Part shown: positions 33,690-45,317 of the stretch, piece after piece | Layout: every line of letters starts with the position of its first letter | How positions within the stretch are numbered: the first letter of the stretch is position 1 | NCBI GenBank assembly: GCA_014529385.2 | Contig: CM043957.1 | Span: 66,917,503-66,981,502, forward strand | DNA: 64,000 bases | Origin: Adiantum capillus-veneris | Taxonomy: Eukaryota > Streptophyta > Polypodiopsida > Polypodiales > Pteridaceae | Direction of reading: 5' to 3' | Made by a program: the position numbers and the translations under genes | The notes under the pieces: generated by a model | Seen by the model: the letters and a program-made list of their open reading frames with translations, nothing else | Told to the model about the DNA's origin: nothing | The model's database searches: none

Positions 33690-33876
33690 TGAAGTGTGCG
33701 AGCGAAAGCGTGTGTGTGTGTGTGTGTGTGTGTAGCAATGGAGGAGAGACCTTGTGTTTGCAGGGGCTAAAACTCACTCTCTACATGTGAGCCCCCTTAT
33801 TCTATTATGTATATAATGAATAAGTATAGTGGGCGGGCACCTGGCCTAACCGGCCACATGGGGCTTTACCCCAACA
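33690..33876 (-). repeat. Extra outer LTR copy
   Basis: 187 bp third LTR in the same orientation. Its outer edge abuts the catct duplication, so it is the true end of the inserted unit. Confidence 0.85.
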
Positions 33877-34511
33877 CATCTCCTCAACAAATAAATGCTA
33901 CAAGTAGCATGCAAGGAGTCAAGAAAGTTTGGGTACCAAAATCACAACTTGTGGATAAACCAAATCAAATCTGGGTGCCTAAAATTTCACCAAAGAAACA
34001 AAAGACGGTTCCAAGGACTCGATCACAGAATCAAGCATCTATGAACAAGGAACCTAACATGAAAAAAGTTTGGAAGAAAAAGGAGCACTTATCTTCTCCA
34101 CACAACATGAAACCAATCAAACAATGGCGAGTTAAGTCGCAACAGACTCTCAAACACCATGCACCAAGCAGACTGAGATACCAATGGCGAGAAAAAGCTC
34201 GACAACCGTCTAACGTACTACCAACAGCTCAAGCAATCAGCATGCTTAAACACCCTGATGGTACTATCAAACAGAGAACACAAAGGCTTTAAGACCTGCT
34301 CTTTGGAAGACATCAACATCAAACCTTGACATCAAAAACCCTTGAGTTATTTACTCAAGACCCAACTCTTGCACAGCGTATTGAGTTGAATTGCATTGAT
34401 CTTCATATCATGGTAGAGCCAATCACGGCTATGCATAGACACAATTGTTCAACCCATGCACGCAGTCATCCCGAAGAACGCAATCTAGGAGGGGTGGAAG
34501 GGTACTACTAA
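33877..34511 (+). pseudogene. Copy 2 basic tail, resumed after the insertion
   Basis: Direct continuation of the copy 2 reading region. It shows two WVPK units (VWVPKSQL, IWVPKISP), WKKKEHLSSP, YQWREKARQ and the conserved CIDLHIMVEPITAMHRHNCS end. A TAA at about 34290 breaks it. The frame upstream of 33877 is LTR sequence and not part of this protein. Confidence 0.6.
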
Positions 34512-36588
34512 ATACTAAGTAATCAAGGGCAATGTTTGGAGAGGAAGGAAAAAGTTTCATGTTACTGTGTGATTTTTTACAAAATTACCTAATTATGCCC
34601 TTATAATTCATCAACAAGGAAAATTCACTGATAATATCTTCCCGATGAGTGTAAATAGTGTATATACTACCATAAAATCATAAAAAATAGTCATTTTTGG
34701 GGTATTTTTCATCATTTTTGTTGATAAGGAGGCTTAAAAATGGAGAAATCCAACAAAAAACAATAAAGCTCTGTTTTTCAAGGGGTTTTCTTAATTATTG
34801 GATTTTCACTTTGCTTTTTTAGAGCATTTTTCTATTTTCTTTGATTTTTTCAAATAAAAAGGTTAAAAATTAATAATAAATAGCAAGGAAGCTCATATGG
34901 AAAAATGAAAGACATGATGGTGATAAAAAAGACAAGGCGGACAAGCACAAAAATTTTCAATAAAATCAGAAGATGGAAGCGGGAAGCTTAAATTAGGCGG
35001 CCAAGCCTACTTTTGCAAACTTTTTGCAGAATGAGCTACAGAAATCCGATTTTGAAAATTCTTGAGCCTAACATAGATTTCACAGCCCAATAGGACTAAT
35101 TGGGGAATCTGGGGAAATTTGGTTCAGGAAGTCCGAGTATAGATAGCCAGGGTAGGCTAAAACCACCTCATTTCCACTTGGAGCCTTTGCAGAGAGAGCA
35201 TTTCGGCTTCTTTTGCGCGTCATTTCTGAAGCCCAGAGTTGACCTTTTTCAAGTCCGTCTCACACAAGACATGAGGGGTAAGCTCCTTACTAATCAACGA
35301 TCCATTTTGTACGGCCGGTAGCTAGTCTAAAGCCCTAGAAAAAAACCTAGAAGCCAATCAATACACAAAGACCTACGACCTAAAACTGACCATAGCGGCC
35401 TGCCAGCTTGACCAAATCAGATGGGATTTGAACTATACCATGCCCTAACAATATAGAACCATTCCATACCATCAGATGATCATTTGACTGGGGTCAAGGG
35501 GGTCCCCAGTAGAGAATTAGGGTTTTTTGGAAAAGGCTAGAATTCCGACCTGACTCCATAGATGGCTTGCTAATGAAGTTCATGTACAATGTATATGATT
35601 GGTTTGGAGAAATCCACCAAGTAATGCCCTCGAAAAGCGAAAAACAGCTCGAAGGTTATAAAGCGTCAAATTCGACATACGAGGCCCAAACTGACTCCAA
35701 ATGAGCCAAAATTGGACAGGTAGCTTCATGACGGTGTTGCAGACAAGCCCAAAGTCTCAAAGTTGACCGACCGACCCAACAGATAGAGTAATCACAAAAA
35801 ACGGTGCTTTCAGAGTCGCGGAGCACAAAGTGATGCCGGCATGACCAAACTTGACTAAATTCAATTTAGGACTTGTATTAGGTGTACACACCTATTACAT
35901 GCCAAAAATCAAGTATGAGCCAAAATGACCACCCATTACTTGCAAAATTGCCAAAAAACGCAAAGAAGTCTGTATAAGCCAAAATTTGGGTTATGAACAA
36001 CTTCTCTTGATCCAAATCACCTCATAATTCATACCCAAGCTCTATACCATGCCTAGAACCAGTCTATGCCAAAAAATGTCAATTTTGGAAGAAAAGTCAA
36101 TAATTGTGATTATTTACTTTTTGGCCAAAATAGGGCAATTTGGATATTCTGTCATCATACATCCAAAGAGAATGTTGAGATAAGCCCACTAGCCAATTTT
36201 GAGTCAACTTGGATGTCAAAATCTCAAATTTCCTTTATATCTACTCTTTCAGTGACCTAAACCCAAAATCTGGTACCATTTTCACCCTCTACATCCAAAT
36301 GAGCCCATATTTCCCTCAGAGCATGTAATTGGCACATACTTCAAGCCTATAAAGCCAAGTTTGCAAAAAAGTTGAAAATTTTTCCAGCTGTAAATAATTG
36401 CGATTATTTACGCTGGTTGCAAATTTAAGTTTTGACCATACAGTTTTGTTCCTTGCATGATTTTATGCATCTTTGCTTGTTCAAAAATTGATTTGAAGCA
36501 ATTTGGACCAGATTATCAGCATTTCAGTCTAAAAGGACATTCCAGAGAAAAATCTGACAACTCTGCTAACTTTGCACTCTATTCACTG
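34512..36588 (+). other. Copy 2 spacer
   Basis: Homologous to the copy 1 spacer, with purine tract/tg at 34488-34497 and a mutated TATA. It differs by a short insertion near 35555-35605 and a deletion around 35885 that removes one palindromic unit. Palindromic ends remain at 36095-36116 and 36390-36411 (one mismatch from perfect over 22 bp). Confidence 0.6.
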
Positions 36589-38807
36589 AACAGGAGCAAT
36601 GCAAGCAGAGGAGAAGGCCAAGAAGAAGTTAAACCAAAAGGAGAAACTTTAAGAACTTCCCTCGTATCAATGGAATCCGAGTCGGTCAAAGCTGCAAAAG
36701 CATCCTACCTTTCTAAAGAACAGTTGGAAGAACACCATACCACGGTCTTCACTGGCAGGTTTAAGAGTGAAGAAGGGCATCCGGTAGAGTTACAGCTCTT
36801 GCCTAAAGAGGTCTACGATGTAGCTGCAAAGCCAAAAACCAAAGAGGCTAACCGTAGGTTGGGACTCCGACACTTCTATGAACAAGAGCCCTGCGGAGTA
36901 GACTTTCAGAAAGCTTACTAGCTTCTGTCCACCATCAAGGAAGACGAAACTGCCCAAATCTCAGACAACCAAGGAAACAAGGTTGAGGTTGTAATTACAA
37001 AGGAAATAGTGGAAGAGACACTCAGATTGCCCACTGAAGGGATGACCATGTGGGCAAGACATAGGAAAACATCGGGCATATTTACAAAGGAAACAACTGT
37101 GGCTACATTTGCCAATCTCATCCATAAGTAGGTGGAAGAGCTAGCCCGTTTGTACCATCAACATTTCCATTTCCTAGCAAAAAGGCCACCAAGGTACAGG
37201 ACACCAAATCATGCCGTGGCTACCACTTTTACACAATCAACCACTAGACAACCTGTGGACCACACGCACTATGTGTTGAAAACATTGAAGGCCACCAAGA
37301 AAGAGGGGAAGATAACATACTTGGGCGCGCCGGAAGTATTGACCAGAATAGCCTATCATGCCATCGGCATGGCCAACAATCTACCGCCTGCCCCGGATCA
37401 GAAAACATGGATCTTGGCAGCTCAACCCTCTCCAAGATCTACAAGATCAGATAAAAGATCATTTTAATTAGGTGGTGAATCAGATGACAACTCATCAGAG
37501 CGGCACATCAGTGTAAGCTCTGACAACGAAGAAGAAAGAGCTAGGAGGGAAGAGATGAAGAGGAAAGATGTGGCTACCCACCAGGAGGAGCCAGTGCAGA
37601 AACAAGCAAGATTTGAAAGAGAAAACGGGCGTATCAGTGCACTAGGTAAGCATAGGGGAGAGACCCAAAAAAGTGGGTACCCACCGGCTTGAAAGGACTT
37701 TGAACGAAACATCATTCAAGAAAAGAGGCGGAGGATCCCAATCGAATCATTTAGAAAGAATGTACCAAGAGGCAGAGTCCTTAAAGTTGAAAGAGACAGA
37801 AGAAGCGGCCAAGAAAGCTGAGCAAGCAGCAACTCAAGAGCAAGGCCAGGCGTCTCCCCGACCTACCTCACTGCAGTCGGAACAAAAGGACCAGTCCATG
37901 CGTACTCCACCATCATCACGGCCAGGCCAAGAAACCAATGAAGAAGCCGAGACCGACAAGGAAAGAGATTCTGAATTCACCCACCAAACGGAAGCTACAC
38001 AGCAAGCTGACCACGCCAAAAAACATGAGGAAAAGGGAGTTGAACCAGAACCAGAGCAAACAGCCGAGGAAACTCACAAGCCGACGGATGAAATTGATGA
38101 AGAGCAAGATACAGAAAAAGAGAAAACCACTACACATGAGGAACAAACCAAGACTTAGAAGGCGGAAAGACCTGCAACAATCGAAGAAATTGTAAGGGTT
38201 GAGACCACACAGGTTGTTTCCACTTACCCAAAAACTGCCGAGGTATCCCAACCTCAGGATGGCCAAGGAAAAGCAACCATCTCTATAGAAACACCAACAA
38301 TAACAACACAACAAGAAGCAGCACAAGAGGCTGCTCACTTGCAAGACAGGAGGAGTGGCAGTCCAATGATGAATTCATTCTAGAAGTAAACGAGAATGCA
38401 AGGCAGATGCAAATCATGAAGGAGAAACTCCGCTCAGCAGCCTTTAACTGCAGTACTAAAGCCAAATAATTAGAAATGGTCATTGATGCTCTTCAAGGAG
38501 AGCTCGACGACAGGATGGCTACCATCACTGATCTCCAAAGACAAGTACAAGAGCTAAAGACAGAAGCAGAGCGACATCTGATAGCCAGGGACAAACAACA
38601 GAAGGAAATGGAGGATTTGGGTGAACTCCTTACTAAATTGGCTGATGCATGCAAAGTGAAAGATGAGCAACTGACAGAAGTAACAAATGAACTTCTTACC
38701 ACCTCTCTATTAGCTGAGAAGATTCAAGTACAATTAGATGTAGCAAACGCATCTCTGCAGTATTCTGAACAAATAATTAATGATCAAGCCACTTTCTTGC
38801 GGCAAAT
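36589..38807 (+). pseudogene. Copy 2 extra ORF, truncated in the coiled coil
   Basis: Its N-terminus is open across positions where copy 1 is broken (SESVKAAKASYLSKEQLEEHHTT). The conserved block RRLGLRHFYEQEPCGVDFQK is followed by a TAG at about 36919. The second block reads TKKEGKITYLGAPEVLTRIA. The acidic region (37673-38158) and the coiled coil (from 38476, with ELDDRMATITDLQRQVQELK) follow with frameshifts near 37470, 37670 and 38160. Sequence homology ends at about 38805, inside the coiled coil, which marks a rearrangement breakpoint. Confidence 0.6.
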
Positions 38808-40100
38808 AAGGAGTTATACAATAAAAAATGGTGAAATAATTTCTAGTCATTTTTTAGCAACTAATGTTATATGTGTTTTCTTAGATTCGTAAATTGGGAG
38901 AGATAAAGCCCCTACAATTCACTCAACAATTGTAGAATCCATTGGTTCTATTATTTCTAATATGCCCAAGATGGGTGATACTTCTATACCAAAGCTTGGT
39001 GTTGTGCATCTTGAGCAAGCTTGCAATGACAAGGACAAAGGATTTAGTGATGGAACAATTCAATCTACTTTAAGAGAGAGTGAAAAATTCTGCTCACCAG
39101 TCATTGGCAATTGCTGCTACTTCATCTAGTTCAGATGTTGAGAAATCCATACTTACCATTGTATTTGATTTAAATGGTCTATTATTGAAACGTTCCCCTT
39201 AACCATCCTCACATCATGAGTCAGTGCAGGTAGATTCAAAAAGATATATTATACTAAGGCCAAGTTGCATCCAATTCTTGAAGAATATATTGGAGAGGTT
39301 TAATGTTGCAATTTGGTCAACAGATAATAGAAACAATGTACTTCAAATCATTAGAGCACTAGAAAACTTAGCTGGAGATACATTTCGTTTTTTTGCAATT
39401 TGGAATCAAGAAGGTTGCTACATTGCCCAAAGCCAAAAATTATTTAGACCCAACAATCCAAACAGTGAGCCAATGTTCAAACCTATGGCCAAAATTGCCA
39501 TGGGTTATGAATGTGATCCACAAAGAACGGTGCTAATCGATGACTCTCCTTATAAGGCATGTGTTTCACCGGCAAACAATTTTATTTTTTCATCCAAGTT
39601 TGATGGTGAAAAAATGGTTGACAATGTGCTCTTGAGGGATTTGCTTCCCTACTTGTACCAGCTTGATGAGAGAAGGGATGTGCAAAATTTCATTGCTTCT
39701 AATCATTATGGACATCCTGCATTCACAAATGATAGTGAATATAAAGAGATCAAAGATTATGGGAAGCATCAAAATGATGCTTGGTCAGCCAAGGTGTTCT
39801 TTACAAGAAGAATACCTCCTACAAAATATGAGAAAGAAGAAACTATTCTTGAAGACAAATTGCACCAAGCAAGTGATAAAAGCCACCACAATGAAGTGAG
39901 AAGAGCCTAGATTAAAGGGATACTTGGAAAGGAAGGTAAAGCCATTGAAAGCATGAAGGTACCACAATTAATCTCGTTAGCTAGGCATTTTGGATGTACC
40001 ACAAAAGGACCATTGAAGTCAACCACTGCAAGGGCTTATATAAATAAGGTGAAAGCTGAAAACAATCTTTTAAGGATGGAGAAAGAACACCCCTAAGGTA
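38808..40100 (+). pseudogene. FCP1/HAD-type phosphatase-like gene, copy A
   Basis: A host-type domain resembling the NIF/FCP1 family of HAD phosphatases. Motif I is seen as TIVFDLNGLLLK (about 39155-39190), where the second Asp of DxDx is Asn. After an in-frame TAA at 39199 the frame runs to 39910. It contains VAIWSTDNRNN (motif II position), FKPMAKIAM (motif with Lys) and TVLIDDSPYKA (motif III). Beyond a stop, coding-like sequence (VPQLISLARHFGC, STTARAYINKVK) continues to 40097. Sequence before motif I is in two frames with a shift near 39085. An Asn at the second motif I position occurs in a plant-specific subgroup as I recall. Activity cannot be claimed. It may be multi-exon, but the stop inside the domain argues for a pseudogene. 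Confidence 0.65.
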
Positions 40101-40449
40101 CTATTAAATGTCTTAAACCTTGATACACATACTTTAATATATATGTGCATGGTATTTGATATTTTTCTTTTTATTCCGTCTTGCAAGATCTCACAAAGTC
40201 TATTTCTAGACGGAGTCCACTCGATACAAATTTTGATATCTTTACTCAAAATATTGATGCAGTAAACGAGATTTTGTTTATCAGTCTCTTGATGTATTTT
40301 TCCTTAATTTGTACTCATACAAATGATAAAGAAGATTATGCTTCTTCTCAAAATTGCTGTGATGTTTTGTCTTGTATAACTCTACACGTAGTTTAAAGTT
40401 TTTTAATGTTAGATTGTACTGTTTAGTTGGGAAAAAAATTTAAACATCT
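40101..40449. other. Spacer after the phosphatase-like gene
   Basis: AT-rich; a 71-codon open frame (40181-40396) has no recognisable domain. Could be 3' UTR or intron. Confidence 0.3.
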
Positions 40450-41620
40450 TAAGCTTTTGGCTCTTTTATTCTCAAGGAAACCATTTTGCAAGGTCCATTG
40501 ATTTTCCAGTAATCCACTTTATCTTATATCATGAGAATCTTGTTTTTAAAGTTTAGCAGCACTCATCAAGCTAGGATCTTATGGAGAGAGTTATGAGAAA
40601 TAAGAGCCACCATTTTTATAGGTTATGCTCTATTAAATCATAGGGAGAAGAAAGGTCCACCACTTGTCCAAGCTCTAAGGTTAGCCACTTGCATTAAAGT
40701 ACAACACCTATGCTATTGATAGAATAGAGAGTGTTTTGTTCTCTCACTTACCCTACTTATGATCTCTTGTAGTATGGTGGGTTCAATGATTTAAAGCACA
40801 TTGATTCTATCAGCTATCAACCATAATGTAACATTAAACCTCTTCAATATAGTCTTCAAGTTCTAGATGCAACCTTGCTTGAGTATAATATATCTTTTTG
40901 AATCTACCTACACTGACTCAAAAATGTGAGGATGGTTGAGGGAAATTTCTCATTGATAGACCACTTATATTCAATACAATTGCAAGTACAAATTTGTCAA
41001 ATTTGTACTAAATGAAGTAGGAGCAATTGGACTTGTGAGCATACTTTGGAACATAGCAAGGTCCACCACCTATCCAAGCAAGGATTCATTGGAACATAAC
41101 AAGATTCACCAACTATTTTATAAAAAAACCATTCTTTAGAGTCCATTGGTTTTTCGGTAATTTTTTATATCTTGTATCATGAAGAGTTTGTTTTCAATGT
41201 CTAGCACTTGTCAAGTTAGGATCTTATGGAGAGAGCGATGAGAGGTAAGAGCCACCACTTGTGTAGGGTTGGATCCATTAAAGCATAGGGAGAAGCAAGG
41301 CCCACCACTTGTCCAAGATAAGCATGGAAAACTCAGAGAAGATGCACCACTTTGTGCAAGCTAAGCATGGAATTTTGAGAAAAGGTCCACCACTTGTCCA
41401 AGCTATAAGGGTAGCCACATGATTTAAAGTTTAGCATGTATGCTATATGATAGAATAAAGTGTGTTTTGTACTCCAACTTATGATCTATTGTACCATGGG
41501 GGGTTTAATTTCAAGGTTTATCACTTATCTAAGTTGGGATCCATTGACAAATGAAGAGAAGTAAAGTTCACCATTTATCTAATCTATCCATGGAAATTGA
41601 GAGGATGTAATCATTTTTTA
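40450..41620. repeat. Two diverged ~650 bp units with inverted-orientation array word
   Basis: Sequence from about 40450 (gaaaccattttgcaaggtccattg) recurs from about 41115 (aaaccattctttagagtccattgg). Shared landmarks include ggatcttatggagagag, catagggagaag and tccaccacttgtccaagct. The word ccaccacttgtccaag is the complement of the core word of the array at 43.5-51.4 kb, so this block lies in the opposite orientation. Confidence 0.65.
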
Positions 41621-41939
41621 GTAGAATAATGATTAATAATTTACACACTTTGAGTATTCTTTTGACAAGTACTACTTACTAGTTGACTTAAATCTAGTTG
41701 GCATTTATGATATTGAGACAAAGAGAGAGTGTAGCATAAAGAAGTTCATGTTTTCTACTTCTATTTCTTTATAGAGATGAGTATGTTGTAGATTATGTTG
41801 GAATCTAATAATACCATAGGGTAGACAATAGAAACTCACTTTTATTGTTTCATGACAATAAAATTTCTTGTCTTCAATTGCAGAGTCAATCTTAATGTTG
41901 AAAACTTTTTTGCCTTTCTGTAGACATGATTTGAAGAAA

Positions 41940-42552
41940 ACTTTGAATTACCCAGTCAACATCATCCATGACCTCGTCCAATGCATCAGCCATCTCCTTT
42001 TTGCCTACCACTTATTGTCAACAAGGACATCAAAAGTGTAATTATCTTGGATCTTGAGGAATTGCTTCTCAAGACAATTGAAACAAAACATGGAGATTCT
42101 ATGCCAACTTGGGCTCAACACATGCGACTTCTGGAGGATAAAGATGAAGTTCTTCATGCAGTTCAACCAGGCGCAGAGATGTTTTGGATTTTTGTGGTGA
42201 GTACTTTAAGCTATGGATATGGAGTTGTTATAACATAACAAGAGTGCAACACATTACACAAAGATGTTTCCCAGAGCATTATACAAAGTTCAAAGTGTTT
42301 ATAAGCAATAAGCACTTCCAAAACCCAAACATAATGTTAGGATTTAAAAGGGTTTCTCACAAAACTTTAAGTGATATTTGGAAGATGTTTGAGGATTTGG
42401 ATGCAAAGAGCACCTTACTTTTTTATGACACTCCATACATGGTGATGTGGAATATTCTAGTGACATATCTTATATTTCCAAAGATGTGGAGGCAAACATC
42501 TGAGCAACTTCAAAGATTATTAGAGAAGAAACAATCATTCCATGGTTGCTAG
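41940..42552 (+). pseudogene. FCP1/HAD-type phosphatase-like fragment, copy B
   Basis: A second, more degraded HAD-like domain. Motif I region SVIILDLEELLLKT lies in one frame (to 42238). The rest is in the next frame: TRVQHITQRCFPEHY, KVFISNKHFQNPNIMLGFKR, and motif III position STLLFYDTPYMVMWN, where the first Asp of the usual DD is Tyr. Stops follow at 42238 and 42550. It is downstream of and in the same orientation as copy A, which suggests an old tandem duplication. It could be one large two-domain gene, but both halves are broken. Confidence 0.55.
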
Positions 42553-42820
42553 GATGGTTGTATGCAAGAGATAAGAGATGCTATACCTTAAAGACAATTA
42601 TAAATCAGTATAGTGATCCTGAGACAAATTATGTCCTCAATGTGTACTTGGCAAGGCAACAACATTGAAAAATGTTTAGCAATGATCTCCTTTGTGGTCA
42701 TAAGACGATCTTCTCTATGTTCTTCTTAGTGTAATGGTTATCTTTCAATACTTGTATGATTATATATTCTAAAACATTAGTTTAGAAAAAGTTGCTTCAG
42801 TTTGATGAACATTTCAATGG
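42553..42820. other. Unassigned spacer
   Basis: Degenerate continuation of the phosphatase-like region with stops in all frames. Confidence 0.3.
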
Positions 42821-43025
42821 AGTGCACCCTACACTAAGGGGACTTCAATGTATTACTAGAGTGTATCCTCTTGTAAGAAGAATCTTATGTATTGTCAAAG
42901 TGCATTTTGGTTTTTAGATCAAAGTTGTGTGAATGGAGTGCACTCTACTATAAGGGGACTTCAATGTATTAAAGTGTATAAGTGTAAGGAGACTCCAATG
43001 TATTGTTAGAGTGCACCTTGTTTAT
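42821..43025. repeat. Degenerate ~40 bp minisatellite
   Basis: About five units of the form gagtgcaccctacactaagg...ttcaatgtatt, with variable spacing between the second and fourth. Confidence 0.65.
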
Positions 43026-43499
43026 TGGGTTCTTAATTTTATTAATTTGGAGTCTATGTCTCATCATGTAGTAACAAAGATAATTCTTTTTTTTGAAGTA
43101 GTTCTATGTTTGTCCATCTCAAGGTTGAAGCTACTTGTAACTAGGAGAAAGTTATGCTTGGCATCAAAATAAAACTTTCAAGTGTGGAATGGAGAGCTCA
43201 TGGACTTTGCATACGTGAGAGAGATCTTCTTCTTGGACACAAATGTTTACCTCAAGTATTCTATCATTTCATCCTTCATGTAAAAGAAGGCAAGGGAGTG
43301 TAGCTTTGACAAGTGGTGATCTTTGTATTCCTCCAAAAGACAAGGAAGCCTATACTGGACAGATGCACCATAAAACCAACCCTCCTATGATGCAGGAGAT
43401 AATATGTTACATTTTATATGTATAGCTCATGCCTCACATGAAGAAGTCCTAGATTAGAGGGGGATGTTACTCCAGTGTCATAAACAAGTGCATTGTACT
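43026..43499. other. Unassigned spacer before the array
   Basis: No gene; a 60-codon open frame near 43243 has no recognisable domain. The sequence catgcctcacatgaagaagtcctagattagaggggg near 43430 recurs in similar form at about 51310-51345, so array-related DNA may begin here. Confidence 0.35.
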
Positions 43500-44252
43500 A
43501 CTCAATGGGTCCTAGCTTGGACAAGTGGTGTACCTTGAACAAAAAATTTAGGTACTCACTTTGATACGAGCTTAGAAAATTTGTGGGTCTTCAAACCAAG
43601 ATCTCCATGCTAAGATAATCTATAGGTAAAACAATAGAGCATATACAAAGATAAGGGATCCAATGTACCAGTCTCCTAATGTTGTAATTTGCTACAAACA
43701 TGGGATAGGCTAAAAACTATACCCTCTATGAAATGTGGCTTGGACAAGTGGTGGGCCTTGAATCAAGAAACCCAATGTGCAACATGGTTTTCCTTGTTTG
43801 AATAGAGCCTAATTTGGACACTAGAAAAGATTTCTTTGCTCCCAAATTCAAGGGAGCCTAGCTTGACGAAGCGATGGATCTTAGTTCTATCCAAGCTTCA
43901 AAGAAGCATAGATGGGATAGATGGTGGATTTTTGCTTCTATTCATGTTCCAATGGAGCTACCTTGGACAATTGCTAGAACTTCAAACAAAAACTATGAAG
44001 GTGGTGACAAAAAAACCATTAAAGATATAGGCTAATAGGTTGGACAAGTGGTGGGCCTTGCACCTAGATACTAGGATAGACAAGTAGTGAACCTTCTAAT
44101 ATTTTTCCATTCTCATCTTAGATAAGCTAGTTACCTTATATCTTTAAGGCTGGGTACATTGTGAACTTGTAAAACTAAATCGTCTACTATCTATGAAGTG
44201 TAGCTTGAACAAGTGGTGGACCTTGAAACCAAAAACTAAATGTACAACATAG
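43500..44252. repeat. Degenerate tandem array, left part
   Basis: Built from units carrying versions of cttggacaagtggtggacct about every 50-200 bp inside a longer repeat of roughly 480-570 bp. A landmark of the long unit is aacccaatgtgcaacatgg (43766), which recurs at 44236, 50092, 50665 and 51146. Ends at the insert beginning at 44253. Confidence 0.75.
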
Positions 44253-45264
44253 TGAGGCGGCGGTCCGGGGCGGGCAACAAGAGAGGTGACCTCTAAACAC
44301 CTCTCAAGGCTCCCGTACTGCTCAATTAGGGCTGGGGTAACCACAAGCAAGAAACAACAACAACAAACCCACAGCCAAACAAATGAAGGGGCACCGCCTA
44401 GTTATGGTATGCAAACTAGGATGCAAGAGAGATTTTGGCACAACCAAGAGGATGCGCCACAAAACACACACAAGCAACCTCACACCAAGACTCACATAAA
44501 ATGGGCCAAAGAGAGCTAGAGCAAAGGGAAGAGAGAGAGGAATGGATCTTGCGTAATACCTTATTTGTGACTTGCAAATGGAGATGGTCCGTTATGTTGC
44601 TATCGTAGAGCTTGTACAAAACTCACTCAATGCTTAGTGAATGCTAAACATTGCCAACACACACACACTGTCTTAGGGTGTGGGAGACCTCTCACCACAA
44701 TACCCTCTTACAATGGACACAAAATTGGCAATGAAAACACACTAAAACACTTTCTAAAACAAGATAAACGATAAAACTCAAAGTACACAAGTCACCTTGA
44801 CTTCACTAAACCGTATCGCACAAGTGGAAGGACGAAGATTTGAACGTCGAATCACGCCTTTGATGCACCAAACCTCAATTTATTGATGATGGAGGAACAT
44901 ATACAATAGTGGTTTTGAGATTTTGAACTCACGCTCTCTCACTTGCAATGTGTAGCTTGAAAGCTTCTCTCACACCAAGAGTGAAGCTCACAAAGTGGTT
45001 GCTACACCTAAGTCTCTCCTCACACATAGAGTGTTGGGGTAATATGTGAGATATTGGAGGTTGTTTTACAATAAGGAGAGGGGCCTATTTATAGGTTGGA
45101 GACCCCTCATTAAGATTATTGGAAATCCTAATTTATAAGCTAACAAATTAGGATTATGATTTTTTATGAATGTCAAAACATTGCGAGCCTTCTTTGTCAG
45201 CTTGAGTAATGGATGTGGGCTCAAAAAAGATCATTATTGATGGTAGATAAGGTGAAAGTAAGTA

Positions 45265-45317
<53 letters not shown>

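Larger units (their letters stand above)
30065..33876 (-). mobile_element. Deleted copia element with three LTR copies
   Basis: Bounded by the 5 bp duplication catct. On the plus strand the order is LTR (30065-30257), degraded coding region, leader, primer site, LTR (33485-33678), 11 bp, LTR (33690-33876). Internal coding is oriented minus: gag, protease and a short RT/RNase H remnant, with integrase and most of RT missing. The extra LTR at the gag side is a tandem duplication separated by accatactagt, which resembles a degraded primer-site remnant. It is non-autonomous. Confidence 0.85.
27541..38807 (+). mobile_element. Family A gypsy retroelement, copy 2 (5'-truncated, interrupted)
   Basis: Begins inside RNase H at the equivalent of copy 1 position 18262. 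It continues through integrase, second protease, tail, spacer and extra ORF, and stops inside the coiled coil at about 38807, where unrelated DNA begins. It is interrupted by a minus-strand copia element at 30065-33876. Same orientation as copy 1 and mostly better preserved in integrase and second protease. Neither end has an LTR or target duplication, so rearrangement rather than simple insertion produced its borders. Confidence 0.75.

Noticed and set aside
40763-40780. tcttgtagta as the missing CACTA end
   Set aside because: It reads tagtatgg rather than ending in TAGTG, lacks subterminal repeats, and lies 39 kb away in an unrelated repeat.
44144-44350. Minus-strand frame at the left edge of the unclassified insert as a gag start
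   Set aside because: It spans array DNA and insert DNA, so it cannot be a native gene; no gag motif is present.
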